Of a DNA stretch of 64,000 nt, positions 9,591-18,149 are shown one piece after another; position 1 is the first letter of the stretch, and each line of letters begins with the position of its first letter. A program made the position numbers and the translations under genes. This stretch comes from Azonexus sp. (GTDB lineage Bacteria > Pseudomonadota > Gammaproteobacteria > Burkholderiales > Rhodocyclaceae): contig JAGOAU010000015.1 of the NCBI GenBank assembly GCA_017983755.1, forward strand, positions 1 through 64,000. The letters run 5' to 3'. The notes below the pieces were generated by a model, which worked only from the letters and a program-made list of their open reading frames with translations, did no database searches and was not told the origin of the DNA.

Positions 9591-11000
9591 ATGATTCGAA
9601 TCTCATTTCGCCAGGGCATGCTGGCCGGCTTCGTGATGATCGTGCTGCTGCTCGGTGGCGCTGCGTTGCGCAGCTGGCTGGTAGTCGAGCATTTCGTGGA
9701 ACAGAGCCGGCGTAACGGGGAGCAGGCGCTGCAGGTGGCCGCCTCGATCCAGGAGCTGGGCGAACGTACGGTCGACATGGAACGCAGCGCCCGGCAGTTT
9801 CTCGTGCTGCAGGACGTAGTCGTGCGCCAGCGTTTCGACGAGCATCTCGGGCAGGCACTGGCGGTCGTCGACCGGCTCGATGCCTTTGCCGCCAAGCCGC
9901 TCAAGTCCTTGCTGGCGGATTGGCGCGAGCAGGCCGAAACCCTGCGCGGCGGCCTCGATCAGGGCGTGCCGCGGGATGACCTGGTGCCGGTAATGGGGCG
10001 CCTGGTCGATCTCAACGGTCTGCTGAAGGCGGCCGGCCAGCATTGGATCGATACCCAGTACAGCCAGCTCCTCGCCCAGCTGGAGGCGAGCCGCTTGCGC
10101 CTTGGCGGGCAGATCGCGATGGCGCTCGCCGGCGCTTTCATCGTCGTGCTGGCCGTCGGCTGGTGGCTGGTGCGTCCGCTGCGCAATCTGGAACGGGCGA
10201 TTGCCCGCTTGGGCGAGAAACGCTTCGACGAACCGGTCGTGGTTGGCGGTCCGGCCGACTTCCGGCAACTGGGGCGGCAACTGGACTGGCTCCGGCAGCG
10301 CCTGGCCGAGCTGGAGGCGGATCGCGAGCGCACGCTGCGGCATGTTTCGCACGAACTGAAAACGCCGCTGACTGCATTGCGCGAGGGGGTGGCGCTGTTG
10401 CGTGAAGAGGTGCCGGGCCAACTGGGCATCGCCCAGCGCGAAGTAGTCGATATCCTGCAGCACAATGTGATCGGCCTGCAGCGGCAGATCGAAGGCCTGC
10501 TCAGTCTCAATGCGGCGGCGTTCGAAGGCAGCCGCCTGGCGCGGCGGCCGGTCGTGCTGCGCGAGTTCCTGGCCGATGCCGCGCGCCGGCGTGAACTGCA
10601 CAGTCAGGCGCGGCAATTGAAGGTGGAGATCGAAGCGCCGACGCAGGTGGTTTCGGTCGACGATGAAAAGCTGGCCGTGATCGTCGACAACCTGCTGTCG
10701 AACGCCATCGACTTCAGCCCCGAAGGCGGGGAAATCCGCCTTCTGGCCAGCGCCGGCAACGGCAGCCTGAGCGTGGAGGTCATCGATCAGGGCCCGGGTG
10801 TGGCGGGCGAGGATAGCGAGCGGATTTTCGAACCCTTCGTCCAGGGCCGGAGAAAGGCATCGGCGCCCCGTCAGGGAAGCGGCGTCGGCCTCTCGATCGT
10901 CCGCGAACTGGCGCGTGCCTTGGGCGGTACCGTCCGCCTGCTGCCGAGTGCGGCAGGCGCCCATTTTTCTGTGGAAATACCTGATGAAAAACAACAATAA
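9591..11000 (+). CDS. glrK: Sensor histidine kinase, GlrK/QseE type
   Basis: A 469-residue membrane kinase. Transmembrane helices at about 10-27 and 178-198 flank a periplasmic helical sensor domain; a HAMP-like linker follows. The H-box is SHELKTPL with the phospho-His near residue 254, then the N-box DNLLSNAIDFSP, G1 DQGPGV and G2 GSGVGLSIV. The ATG at 9591 gives the N-terminal membrane helix; longer frames upstream run through the repeat. The gene overlaps the lipoprotein gene by 17 bp, which in turn overlaps a sigma54 activator, the same order as glrK-qseG-glrR in enterobacteria. The stimulus is unknown; in E. coli it relates to cell-envelope state. Confidence 0.85.
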   Translation: MIRISFRQGMLAGFVMIVLLLGGAALRSWLVVEHFVEQSRRNGEQALQVAASIQELGERTVDMERSARQFLVLQDVVVRQRFDEHLGQALAVVDRLDAFAAKPLKSLLADWREQAETLRGGLDQGVPRDDLVPVMGRLVDLNGLLKAAGQHWIDTQYSQLLAQLEASRLRLGGQIAMALAGAFIVVLAVGWWLVRPLRNLERAIARLGEKRFDEPVVVGGPADFRQLGRQLDWLRQRLAELEADRERTLRHVSHELKTPLTALREGVALLREEVPGQLGIAQREVVDILQHNVIGLQRQIEGLLSLNAAAFEGSRLARRPVVLREFLADAARRRELHSQARQLKVEIEAPTQVVSVDDEKLAVIVDNLLSNAIDFSPEGGEIRLLASAGNGSLSVEVIDQGPGVAGEDSERIFEPFVQGRRKASAPRQGSGVGLSIVRELARALGGTVRLLPSAAGAHFSVEIPDEKQQ

Positions 11001-11571
11001 ATCGCCGGGCCGTGGTTTCCCGGGTTTGACCGCCGGCGCTTCGCTGCTGGCATTGCTGACGTTGCTGGCCGGTTGCGCCAGCGAACCGCCTGCCGCCGTC
11101 GCCCTGCCTCATACCAACGGCACGCCGGTTGTGGTCGAAGATGCGGGCCCCATGTCGGCGCTGGCGTATTACCAGATGCTGCAGCGCATGACGGCGGCGC
11201 AGATCAACCGTGAGCGCACGGTGCTGGCTGCCTTGCCGACCTCGCCGAATACCCAGCTGCGTACCGCCATGGTCCTCGGCCATCCGCGCGCGCAACTGGA
11301 TCTGACCAAGGCGCTGAGCCTGCTCGACGGCGTCCTTAAATCGACCGACCCGGCCGCCGTCAACCTGCATCCGCTGGCCCGGCTGCTGGCGGACAGCTAC
11401 AACGAGCGCCTGCGCCTCGACGCGCAACTGGAAAAGCAGGGCCAGCAGTTGAAGGAAAGCCAGCGCAAGGCCGTCGAATTGCAGGAAAAGATCGACGAAC
11501 TGGCCGACATCGAACGTACCTTGCCCCAACGTCCGCGCGCCACCCGGCCGAGCGGCGGAGCCGTGCGATGA
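10984..11571 (+). CDS. QseG-like outer-membrane lipoprotein
   Basis: A 195-residue lipoprotein: basic start, hydrophobic segment, lipobox LLAGC near residue 34. The C-terminal part (about 130-175) is a predicted coiled coil rich in E, Q, K and L. Its position between kinase and regulator matches QseG, which in E. coli contacts the periplasmic side of the kinase. Sequence similarity cannot be judged here; the call rests on synteny, size and lipobox. It overlaps the kinase by 17 bp and the regulator by 4 bp, so translation is probably coupled. Confidence 0.7.
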   Translation: MKNNNKSPGRGFPGLTAGASLLALLTLLAGCASEPPAAVALPHTNGTPVVVEDAGPMSALAYYQMLQRMTAAQINRERTVLAALPTSPNTQLRTAMVLGHPRAQLDLTKALSLLDGVLKSTDPAAVNLHPLARLLADSYNERLRLDAQLEKQGQQLKESQRKAVELQEKIDELADIERTLPQRPRATRPSGGAVR

Positions 11572-12974
11572 CACCTGGCGCCGGTAGCGGCGGGGCGCAT
11601 ATCCTGGTCGTGGACGACGACGAGGATATCCTTCGCCTGCTTTCGATGCGCCTGCGCGCCCGAGGTTTCCGTGTTTCCACGGCGACCTCGGCCGAGGAAG
11701 GGCTGGCGCGTATCGCCGTCGATCCGCCGCGCGCGGTGGTCAGCGACGTGTGCCTGCCCGGACGCGACGGCTTGGCGCTGTTTGAGGAGATCCGCAGTAC
11801 CCGGCCGACCCTGCCGGTCATCCTGCTGACGGCCCACGGAACCATCCCGGATGCGGTCGACGCCACGTCGCGGGGTGTTTTCGGCTACCTGACCAAACCT
11901 TTCGACAGCCAGCTGTTGCTGGAAAAGATCGACCAGGCATTGCAACTTTCCGCACCGGGCGGCGGCGACAATCTGGCCGACCCACTGGCCGGCGGCGGGC
12001 ACGCCGAAGAGTGGCAGGCCGGCATGGTCTTTCGCAGTTCGCGCATGGCCGAACTGATGGCTGAAGCGCGCATGGTGGCGGCTTCCGACGCCAGCGTCCT
12101 TATCCGCGGCGAGAGCGGCACCGGCAAGGAGGTTCTGGCGCGCGCCATCCACCTGGCCAGCCCGCGCGCCAAGGGGCCGTTCATCGCCATCAACTGTGGC
12201 GCGATTCCCGAGCAGTTGCTCGAATCCGAGCTCTTCGGTCATGTCAAGGGTGCCTTTACCGGTGCCAGCAGTACGCGGGCCGGGCTGTTCCAGGCGGCTA
12301 ACCGGGGTACCTTGTTCCTCGACGAAATCGGCGACATGCCGCTGGCGCTGCAGGTCAAACTGCTGCGCGTGCTGCAGGAACGCATGGTGCGCCCGCTCGG
12401 CGCAACGCGTGCCGAGCCGGTCGATGTCCGCCTGCTATCCGCTACTCATCGTGACCTCGATGCCGCGATGGCGCAAGGGCAGTTCCGCGAAGATCTCTAT
12501 TACCGTCTGGATGTCGTTTCGCTGACCCTGCCGCGGCTGGAAGAGCGGCGTGAAGACATTCCGCCGCTGGCCGCGCATTTCGTCCACCAAGTGGCCGGCA
12601 AGTACGGCAAGCCGATCAGCGGCTTTGCCCCGGATGCGCTGGAGGCGCTGGCGACGGCCGCCTGGCCCGGCAACGTGCGGCAGCTCTACAACGTCGTCGA
12701 GCAGAGCTGCGCGCTGACATCGACGCCGCTGATTCCACTGACGCTCGTCCAGCGCGCCCTGCGCGTGCCGGCGATGGAGGCGCTGAGCTACAGCGAAGCG
12801 AAACAACGTTTCGAGCGTAATTATCTGGTACAGCTGCTCAAGCTGACAGAGGGTAATGTCGCCGACGCTGCACGTATCGCCGACCGCAATCGCACCGAGT
12901 TCTATCGGCTGCTGCAAAAGTACGATCTGACACCGGCGATGTTCAGGGGCGACGGCGACGCTGCCGCCGATTAG
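11568..12974 (+). CDS. glrR: Sigma54-dependent response regulator, GlrR/QseF type
   Basis: A 468-residue NtrC-family regulator. The receiver domain (1-125) has the acidic pair near 17-18, phospho-Asp60 (SDVCLPG) and a Lys in YLTKPF. The AAA+ domain has Walker A GESGTGKE near 181, the sigma54-contacting loop GAFTGA near 229-234 and FLDEIGDM as Walker B. The Fis-type helix-turn-helix is near 430-455 ([20 protein letters not shown] in two pieces). It activates sigma54 promoters after phosphorylation by the kinase upstream. A strong sigma54 promoter with direct repeats lies 100 bp downstream, before the BON-domain gene, and is its most likely local target. Confidence 0.9.
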   Translation: MTPGAGSGGAHILVVDDDEDILRLLSMRLRARGFRVSTATSAEEGLARIAVDPPRAVVSDVCLPGRDGLALFEEIRSTRPTLPVILLTAHGTIPDAVDATSRGVFGYLTKPFDSQLLLEKIDQALQLSAPGGGDNLADPLAGGGHAEEWQAGMVFRSSRMAELMAEARMVAASDASVLIRGESGTGKEVLARAIHLASPRAKGPFIAINCGAIPEQLLESELFGHVKGAFTGASSTRAGLFQAANRGTLFLDEIGDMPLALQVKLLRVLQERMVRPLGATRAEPVDVRLLSATHRDLDAAMAQGQFREDLYYRLDVVSLTLPRLEERREDIPPLAAHFVHQVAGKYGKPISGFAPDALEALATAAWPGNVRQLYNVVEQSCALTSTPLIPLTLVQRALRVPAMEALSYSEAKQRFERNYLVQLLKLTEGNVADAARIADRNRTEFYRLLQKYDLTPAMFRGDGDAAAD

Positions 12975-13066
12975 CGACAGGCCGCAGGGCGCGTAAAACA
13001 AGGGCTTCCGGTGCAAGGCCGGGAACGCTGTCGTCAACGGACGACGCATACGCTTCTGCGAACAGC

Positions 13067-13124
13067 TTGATCTGATTCAAGTAATTGATCTGAATAATTA
13101 AATTCATCTGGCACGGACTTCGCA
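13067..13124 (+). promoter_or_regulatory. Sigma54 promoter with upstream direct repeats
   Basis: TGGCACGGACTTCGCA at 13109-13124 matches the -24/-12 consensus TGGCACG-N4-TTGCW with one mismatch. Upstream, TTGATCTGA occurs twice (13067-13075 and 13085-13093), 18 bp apart, in helical near-phase; this could be the activator site. It lies 37 bp before the BON-domain ATG. Confidence 0.75.
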
Positions 13125-13160
13125 TGACGCTTCTCATGTCCAACATGAAAAGGAGCTCAA

Positions 13161-13493
13161 ATGATCAAGCGCAATCTAGTGCCGATCATCGTGGTCGCCA
13201 CCAGCCTGTTCGCCGGTATCGGCTTGACGGCATTCGCGATCGACAGCCCCCCGGGCACGACAACAAGCACGGACTCGTTGGATACCGCGCTCAATGACCG
13301 GGTCGAGACCTTGCTGCGTACCGACATTGCGCTGGCTGGCGGTCACTTCCGGGCGCAGACCAGGGCCGGCGTAGTAGCTCTGGGAGGAACGGTGCCCGAC
13401 GAACAATCGCTGCGGCGCGCCCTCGATCTTGCCAGCAGCGTCAATGGCGTGCGGGAGATCCGCAGCGGCGTGGTGGTCGAAACCCCAAAGTAG
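13161..13493 (+). CDS. BON-domain periplasmic protein
   Basis: A 110-residue protein with a Sec signal peptide (about 1-26, ending AFA) and one BON domain (about 40-107): LNDRVETLL, VVALGGTVPDEQ and VNGVREIRSGV are typical. BON proteins bind phospholipid or the envelope and are induced by osmotic or envelope stress (OsmY, DolP relatives). AAAAGGAG precedes the ATG. The sigma54 promoter at 13109-13124 and the GlrR-type activator upstream make this a probable output gene of that system. This is the shortest, single-BON form. Confidence 0.85.
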   Translation: MIKRNLVPIIVVATSLFAGIGLTAFAIDSPPGTTTSTDSLDTALNDRVETLLRTDIALAGGHFRAQTRAGVVALGGTVPDEQSLRRALDLASSVNGVREIRSGVVVETPK

Positions 13494-13529
13494 TCGCAGG
13501 GGGCGAGCCAGGCCTCTGGCAGGGTCTGG

Positions 13530-13796
13530 TCAAGTTGATTCCAGGGTTACCAGGAGCGCTCCCTCATCAACTGTATCGCCCTCTGTGACATGAAGCGCAA
13601 GCACGCGGCCGGACTGGTGCGATGGAATATCCAGCGCCACCTTGCCGGTTTCCAACGTCAGCAGGTTGTCGTCACGCTCGATCACATCGCCGACTTTCAC
13701 CAGCAGTTCGAGGATGAAAACATTCCCGCTGGCGCACGATCCGCAGCTTTGCCAGCACTCGGGGTACTTCGGCATGCAGACGGAGATTGTGCTCAT
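13530..13796 (-). CDS. Stand-alone lipoyl-domain protein with cysteine cluster
   Basis: An 88-residue protein that is a single biotinyl/lipoyl domain. The hairpin LTLETGKVALDIP carries the modified lysine K52 (ETGK instead of the usual ETDK); HVTEGDTVDEGALL is the C-terminal half. The loop that normally reads GES/GEG is replaced by a cysteine-rich segment with C14, C18 and C21, plus C7, giving C-x3-C-x2-C. Such a cluster is not part of ordinary E2 or biotin carrier domains. No acyltransferase or lyase gene lies nearby. The ATG at 13796 is chosen because upstream codons overlap the tRNA gene. Function unknown; a redox or metal-linked lipoyl carrier is a speculation. Confidence 0.75.
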   Translation of the reverse strand: MSTISVCMPKYPECWQSCGSCASGNVFILELLVKVGDVIERDDNLLTLETGKVALDIPSHQSGRVLALHVTEGDTVDEGALLVTLEST

Positions 13797-13818
13797 GATC
13801 GCGGTTTCTAGAAGAGGC

Positions 13819-13846
13819 TTGCATTCTACGCGTTCATCCGTATAAT
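13819..13846 (+). promoter_or_regulatory. Sigma70 promoter of tRNA-Arg
   Basis: -35 TTGCAT (13819-13824), 16-bp spacer, perfect -10 TATAAT (13841-13846). It is followed by a GC-rich discriminator, as usual for stable RNA genes. Confidence 0.85.
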
Positions 13847-13860
13847 GCGCGGCTCTGACA

Positions 13861-13937
13861 GCGCGCCCGTAGCTCAGTTGGATAGAGTATCTGGCTACGA
13901 ACCAGAGGGTCGGGCGTTCGAATCGCTCCGGGCGCGC
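13861..13937 (+). tRNA. tRNA-Arg (anticodon ACG)
   Basis: A 77-nt cloverleaf with encoded CCA. The acceptor arms GCGCCCG (13861-13867) and CGGGCGC (13927-13933) pair fully; the D arm contains AGCTCAGTTGGATAGAG, the anticodon loop is CTACGAA and the T loop is GTTCGAATC. The discriminator base is G. The wobble A34 would be deaminated to inosine by TadA to read CGU/CGC/CGA. It has its own promoter and terminator. Confidence 0.97.
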
Positions 13938-13953
13938 CATTCAGAACATGCAC

Positions 13954-13979
13954 TTAGGTCAATCTTCGGATTGGCCTTT
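13954..13979 (+). terminator. Intrinsic terminator of tRNA-Arg
   Basis: The stem AGGTCAATC / GATTGGCCT (one G-U pair) carries a UUCG tetraloop and is followed by TTTTT. Confidence 0.9.
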
Positions 13980-14037
13980 TTGCTTTCTGGCGCTTCTGCT
14001 ATACGCTCCAGCAATATTCAACGGGGAGTGACGTAGC

Positions 14038-14421
14038 ATGTTGGAAAACCATTGGTGTGCCTCGGTCGATGCCACCATCGATTTGCGGACTGGCTGCAAT
14101 CCGCTGGAGCAGCATGGACCGCAGGCGGTGGTCGTGCATGCGGATGCCTGGGCGCCGATCGATGCGGTGTCCGACCCGCATGACATCAGGCAGGTGATCG
14201 ACTACGAGGTGATCTTTCTCGCGGTTCGCCAGCTGGAGAACAACCCGCATTCGATTTGCCTCGAAACCAGCATTCTGGAAGTGATGGACGCCATCTTTTC
14301 GATGGCCATCGTCACCACGGCTTTCGTTTCCATGCACAAACCGCATGTTTACAACGGGCAGGGTACGCCGGCGATTTCGTTGTCGCTGTCCCGCGAGCAA
14401 TGGACCAAGCTACGAACATGA
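14038..14421 (+). CDS. FolB/FolX-like dihydroneopterin aldolase family protein
   Basis: A 127-residue protein with the tunnelling fold of dihydroneopterin aldolase/epimerase: VIDYEVIF has the conserved Tyr, SICLETSILEVMDAIF the conserved Glu region, and VSMHKPHVY the lysine of the FolB active site. The N-terminal catalytic Glu region is less clear. FolB cleaves 7,8-dihydroneopterin in folate synthesis; FolX epimerises the triphosphate. It overlaps the dihydrofolate reductase gene by 4 bp (ATGA), which supports a pterin role. It may be a second, divergent paralogue rather than the main FolB. Confidence 0.65.
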   Translation: MLENHWCASVDATIDLRTGCNPLEQHGPQAVVVHADAWAPIDAVSDPHDIRQVIDYEVIFLAVRQLENNPHSICLETSILEVMDAIFSMAIVTTAFVSMHKPHVYNGQGTPAISLSLSREQWTKLRT

Positions 14422-14930
14422 TCGCTGCGATCGGCGCCGTGGCGAGCAATGGCATGTTGGGCCTCGAAGGCTGGCTGCCGTGGGATATTCCCGAGGAACT
14501 GGCCTATTTCGAGCGGACCGTCGCCGGCGCGGCGCTGGTGATCGGTCGCCTGACTTACGAATCGATGGAGGTCGTGCCGCCGGATTCGTTCGTGGTCAGC
14601 CGCCAGCCGGGATTGCTGTTGCGGCCCGGTTGCGTACAGGTGGATTCGGTCGAAGCCGGGCTGCTGGCCGCAAGCGCCACGGGAAAGGACGTTTTCGTGA
14701 TCGGCGGGGCCTCGGTCTACGAAGCGGCGTGGCCCTGGTGCCGGCGCTTCTACCTGACACGCATCGAGATGCCGTTCGCCGGCGATACGCGCTTTCCGGA
14801 CAGCATTCCGCTTGACCGCTGGACGGTCGTCAGCGAGGTACGGCAAACCTATCGCGAGCGGAAATCCGGGCGCGACGTGCTGTGCCGCTTTCTGCAATAC
14901 GAACAGGACAATCCGCGCCCGTTGCGTTGA
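14418..14930 (+). CDS. folA: Dihydrofolate reductase
   Basis: A 170-residue protein, normal length for bacterial DHFR. IAAIGAVASNGMLG near the N-terminus, WLPWDIPEEL at 19-28 and VIGRLTYESM near 40-49 align with the E. coli AVDRVIG, MPWNLPADL and MGRHTWES segments; VIGGASVYEAAWP near 97 is the cofactor loop GGGxVYxxxLP. The active-site acid is Glu27 where E. coli has Asp27, as in eukaryotic enzymes. It catalyses NADPH-dependent reduction of dihydrofolate. Its start codon overlaps the FolB-like stop. A dispersed repeat begins immediately after the stop codon. Confidence 0.85.
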   Translation: MIAAIGAVASNGMLGLEGWLPWDIPEELAYFERTVAGAALVIGRLTYESMEVVPPDSFVVSRQPGLLLRPGCVQVDSVEAGLLAASATGKDVFVIGGASVYEAAWPWCRRFYLTRIEMPFAGDTRFPDSIPLDRWTVVSEVRQTYRERKSGRDVLCRFLQYEQDNPRPLR

Positions 14931-14960
14931 GCCTGTTGCGGTCAACCCCGATTTTTGGGT
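14931..14960 (+). repeat. Dispersed GTCGAC-core repeat, copy 4
   Basis: GCCTGTTGCGGTCAAC then CCCGATTTTTGGG. The core is GTCAAC, one base off the palindrome. It starts at the base after the folA stop codon. Confidence 0.65.
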
Positions 14961-14980
14961 GAATTCCTCTAAAAAGAGGC

Positions 14981-15027
14981 TTGCGGTCGGGTTATATCTT
15001 CCTTATGATTCAAACGAACGTATGAAT
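14981..15027 (+). promoter_or_regulatory. Promoter and PsrA-type operator of the tetR-fadE unit
   Basis: -35 TTGCGG (14981-14986), 17-bp spacer, -10 TATGAT (15004-15009). The near-palindrome ATTCAAACGAACGTATGAAT (15008-15027) overlaps the -10 and the start region. It matches the operators at 21414 and 22930 and the published PsrA pattern of CAAAC and GTTTG half-sites. The gene upstream of fadE probably represses itself here. Confidence 0.75.
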
Positions 15028-15053
15028 CACGATTCTGGAAGCAGGTGACCGCC

Positions 15054-15752
15054 ATGGCAGAAGTCCGCAACATCGATACCCGCGAGCGCATTCTCGATGC
15101 CGCCGAGCGCCTGTTCATGGCGCACGGCTACGAGGGCACGTCGATGCGCCAGATTACCGGCGATGCTGCTGTCAATCTGGCGGCGGTCAATTATCACTTC
15201 GGTTCCAAGGAATCGCTGATGCAGGAGGTCTTCCGCCGCCGCCTGGACTGGCTCAACGATGAACGGATGCGCGTCCTCAACGAAATGGAGCAGGCTGCCG
15301 GCGACAATCCGCTGAAACCGTCGCAGATCGTCGACGGCTTCTTTGGCACCCTGTTGCGCATGGCCGACGACAAGGAGCGGGGGGGCGTCACCTTCCTGCG
15401 ACTTCTCGGCCGGACGCTGACCGAACCCTCCGAATTCATCCGTACCTTCCTCGCCGACGAATACGCCGGGGTCATGGAGCGTTACAAGTCGGCGCTGTTC
15501 AAGGCGTTGCCTGACGTACCCAAGGCGGAGATCGTCTGGCGCTTTCACTTCATGCTCGGCGCGACTTCCTATGCCATCGCCGGCACCGATGCCTTGCGCG
15601 TGGTCACCGATTGGCAAATCGAGGCCTCGGACACCGTCGACCGCACCGATCGCCTGGTGCCGCGCCTGATGTCTTTCCTGCTCGGCGGGCTGCGCGCGCC
15701 GCTGCCGCAATTTGGCGCGCCGGCTGAAGATGCAGACGTCAAGGTTGCCTGA
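15054..15752 (+). CDS. psrA: TetR-family regulator of fatty-acid degradation, PsrA-like
   Basis: A 232-residue TetR regulator. The N-terminal HTH (about 10-55) contains ILDAAERLFMAHGYEGTS and NLAAVNYHFGSKESL, very like the recognition helix of Pseudomonas PsrA, which binds CAAAC-N2-4-GTTTG and is released by long-chain acyl ligands. The C-terminal domain is helical and ligand-binding. The ATG at 15054 lies 8 bp after GGAAGCAGG; an in-frame GTG at 15045 is possible but overlaps that site. It is 33 bp upstream of fadE, with matching operators before three beta-oxidation units in this window. The repressor role is inferred from these sites and family. Confidence 0.85.
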   Translation: MAEVRNIDTRERILDAAERLFMAHGYEGTSMRQITGDAAVNLAAVNYHFGSKESLMQEVFRRRLDWLNDERMRVLNEMEQAAGDNPLKPSQIVDGFFGTLLRMADDKERGGVTFLRLLGRTLTEPSEFIRTFLADEYAGVMERYKSALFKALPDVPKAEIVWRFHFMLGATSYAIAGTDALRVVTDWQIEASDTVDRTDRLVPRLMSFLLGGLRAPLPQFGAPAEDADVKVA

Positions 15753-15785
15753 AACATATAACTAGATTCGATAGGAGACAGCATC

Positions 15786-18140
15786 ATGTTCAACAATCTC
15801 ATCCCTCTGCTGGGTGTTGCCATCCTGGTGGCTTTGGCCGGCGTGATCCTGGTTCGGCCATTGCGCCGCGCCGTGATCACCCGGCCCATTTTTTCCACCT
15901 ACCGCAAGGTCCTGCCGCAGATGTCGGGCACCGAGCGCGATGCGCTGGAAGCCGGCACCGTCTGGTGGGAAGGCGAACTGTTCCGCGGCAAGCCGGACTG
16001 GCAGAAGCTGCATGCCTACCCGCAGCCGAAGCTGACCGCCGCCGAGCAGTCCTTCATGGACCACGAGGTCGAGGAAGCCTGCCGCCTGGTCGACGACTGG
16101 AAGGTCACGCACGAACTCTACGACCTGCCGAACGAAGCCTGGCGCTACATCAAGGACAAGGGTTTCCTCGGCATGATCATCCCGAAGAAGTACGGTGGCC
16201 TGGAATTCTCGGCCTACGCCCACTCGCAGGTGGTGACCAAGCTGTCGACCCGTTCCTCCGCGCTGTCGGTGTCGGTGATGGTGCCGAATTCGCTCGGCCC
16301 GGCCGAACTGCTGCTGCATTATGGCACTGACGAACAGAAGAACCATTACCTGCCGCGCCTGGCCAAGGGCATCGAGGTGCCGGCCTTCGCGCTGACCAGC
16401 CCGTGGGCCGGTTCCGACGCGGCGTCAATTCCCGATTCGGGCATCGTCTGCAAGGGCATGTGGCAGGGCAAGGAAGTGCTCGGCATGCGAGTCACCTGGG
16501 ACAAGCGCTACATCACGCTGGCGCCGGTGTGCACCATCCTCGGTCTGGCCTTCCGCATGTACGATCCGGACGGCCTGCTCGGTGGCGAGAAGGATATCGG
16601 CATCACCTGCGCGCTGGTCCCCTACGATCATCCGGGCGTCGATACCGGCCGCCGCCACTTCCCGCTCAACGCCATGTTCATGAACGGCCCGACGCGCGGC
16701 AAGGATGTCTTCATGCCACTCGACTTCATCATCGGCGGGCCGAAGATGGCGGGGCAGGGCTGGCGCATGCTGATGGAGTGCCTGGCCGCCGGCCGCTCGA
16801 TTTCGCTGCCCTCGTCGAATACCGGCATGGCACAGATGACGGCGCGTGCCGTCGGCGGTTATGCCCGCGTGCGTTCGCAGTTCAAGATGGCGGTCGGCAA
16901 GTTCGAAGGCGTCGAGGAAGCGCTGACCCGCATCGGCGCCTACACCTACATGATGGATGCGACGCGCAAGATGACTGCCGGTGCGGTCGATCTCGGCGAG
17001 AAGCCGTCGGTCGTTTCGGCCATCGCCAAGTACCACGTCACCGAGCGCGCCCGCCAGGTGGTCAATGACGGCATGGACGTCATCGGCGGCAAGGGCATCT
17101 GCCTCGGCCCCTCCAACTTCATGGGCCGCGCCTACCAGCAGGTGCCGATCGGCATCACCGTCGAAGGCGCCAACATTCTGACCCGCTCGCTGATCATCTT
17201 CGGGCAGGGCGCCATCCGCTGCCATCCCTTCCTGCTAGCCGAAATGCAGGCGGCGCAGAACCCGGATATGAAACAGGGTCTCGTCGATTTCGACAAGGCG
17301 CTGTGGGGGCATATTGGCTTCACCATCAAGAACGGCTTCCGTGCACTGTGGCTGGGCATGACCGGTTCGCACTTCGCTGCGGTCGACGTCGATACGGCAC
17401 CCGAAATGAAACGCTACTACCAGCAGATGACGCGTTTCTCGGCGGCCTTCGCCTTCCTCTCGGATATTTCCCTGCTGGTGCTCGGCGGCAGCGTCAAGCG
17501 CCGCGAGAAGCTGTCGGCGCGCCTCGGCGACATCCTCGCCCAGATGTACCTGATTTCCTGCACGCTCAAGCGTTACGAAGAAGAAGGCCGCAACGCCGCC
17601 GATGCACCGCTTGCCCACTGGGCGATCTGGGATGCCATGTACAAGGCGCAGCAGGCGTTCGACGGCGTCATCGCCAACTTCCCGGTGCGCTTCATCGCCG
17701 CCTTCCTGCATCGCTCGATCTTCCCGTGGGGCCACCCGTATGTCGTGCCGTCCGACGACCTTGGCCATCAGGTCGCCAAGTCGCTGATCGCACCGTCCGC
17801 CACCCGCGATCGCCTGACCGCCGAATGCTTCCTGCCGCAGACCGAGAACGAGCCGGTCGGCGCCATCGAACTGGCCTTGCTCGCGACGCTGGAGGCCGAG
17901 GCCATCGAAGGCAAGATCCGCGAAGCCGAGAAGGCCGGGCGTTTTGCCAACAACCCGCAGGCCAACGTGCGCGACATCGCGACCGTGGCCGTCGAATGCG
18001 GCGTCATCACGGCAGCCGAGTACGACGTGATGAAGCGGCGTAACCATCTGCGCGACATCGTCGTTCGCGTCGATGATTTCCCGTTCGACTACAACGTGGC
18101 GACCGCCAACAAGCCGGCGCTCGAGCGCAAGGCCGCCTGA
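15786..18140 (+). CDS. fadE: Acyl-CoA dehydrogenase FadE
   Basis: A 784-residue protein, similar to E. coli FadE (814). An N-terminal hydrophobic segment (about 5-25) is followed by the acyl-CoA dehydrogenase core: FLGMIIPKKYGGLEFS, the FAD-binding ALTSPWAGSDAAS, and the region with GITVEGANILTR that contains the catalytic Glu. A helical C-terminal domain of about 250 residues is unique to FadE. It performs the first oxidation of fatty acyl-CoA at the membrane. It is second in the unit tetR-fadE-thiolase-fadJ and is preceded by TAGGAGA. Confidence 0.93.
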   Translation: MFNNLIPLLGVAILVALAGVILVRPLRRAVITRPIFSTYRKVLPQMSGTERDALEAGTVWWEGELFRGKPDWQKLHAYPQPKLTAAEQSFMDHEVEEACRLVDDWKVTHELYDLPNEAWRYIKDKGFLGMIIPKKYGGLEFSAYAHSQVVTKLSTRSSALSVSVMVPNSLGPAELLLHYGTDEQKNHYLPRLAKGIEVPAFALTSPWAGSDAASIPDSGIVCKGMWQGKEVLGMRVTWDKRYITLAPVCTILGLAFRMYDPDGLLGGEKDIGITCALVPYDHPGVDTGRRHFPLNAMFMNGPTRGKDVFMPLDFIIGGPKMAGQGWRMLMECLAAGRSISLPSSNTGMAQMTARAVGGYARVRSQFKMAVGKFEGVEEALTRIGAYTYMMDATRKMTAGAVDLGEKPSVVSAIAKYHVTERARQVVNDGMDVIGGKGICLGPSNFMGRAYQQVPIGITVEGANILTRSLIIFGQGAIRCHPFLLAEMQAAQNPDMKQGLVDFDKALWGHIGFTIKNGFRALWLGMTGSHFAAVDVDTAPEMKRYYQQMTRFSAAFAFLSDISLLVLGGSVKRREKLSARLGDILAQMYLISCTLKRYEEEGRNAADAPLAHWAIWDAMYKAQQAFDGVIANFPVRFIAAFLHRSIFPWGHPYVVPSDDLGHQVAKSLIAPSATRDRLTAECFLPQTENEPVGAIELALLATLEAEAIEGKIREAEKAGRFANNPQANVRDIATVAVECGVITAAEYDVMKRRNHLRDIVVRVDDFPFDYNVATANKPALERKAA

Positions 18141-18149
18141 GGAAAAAGC

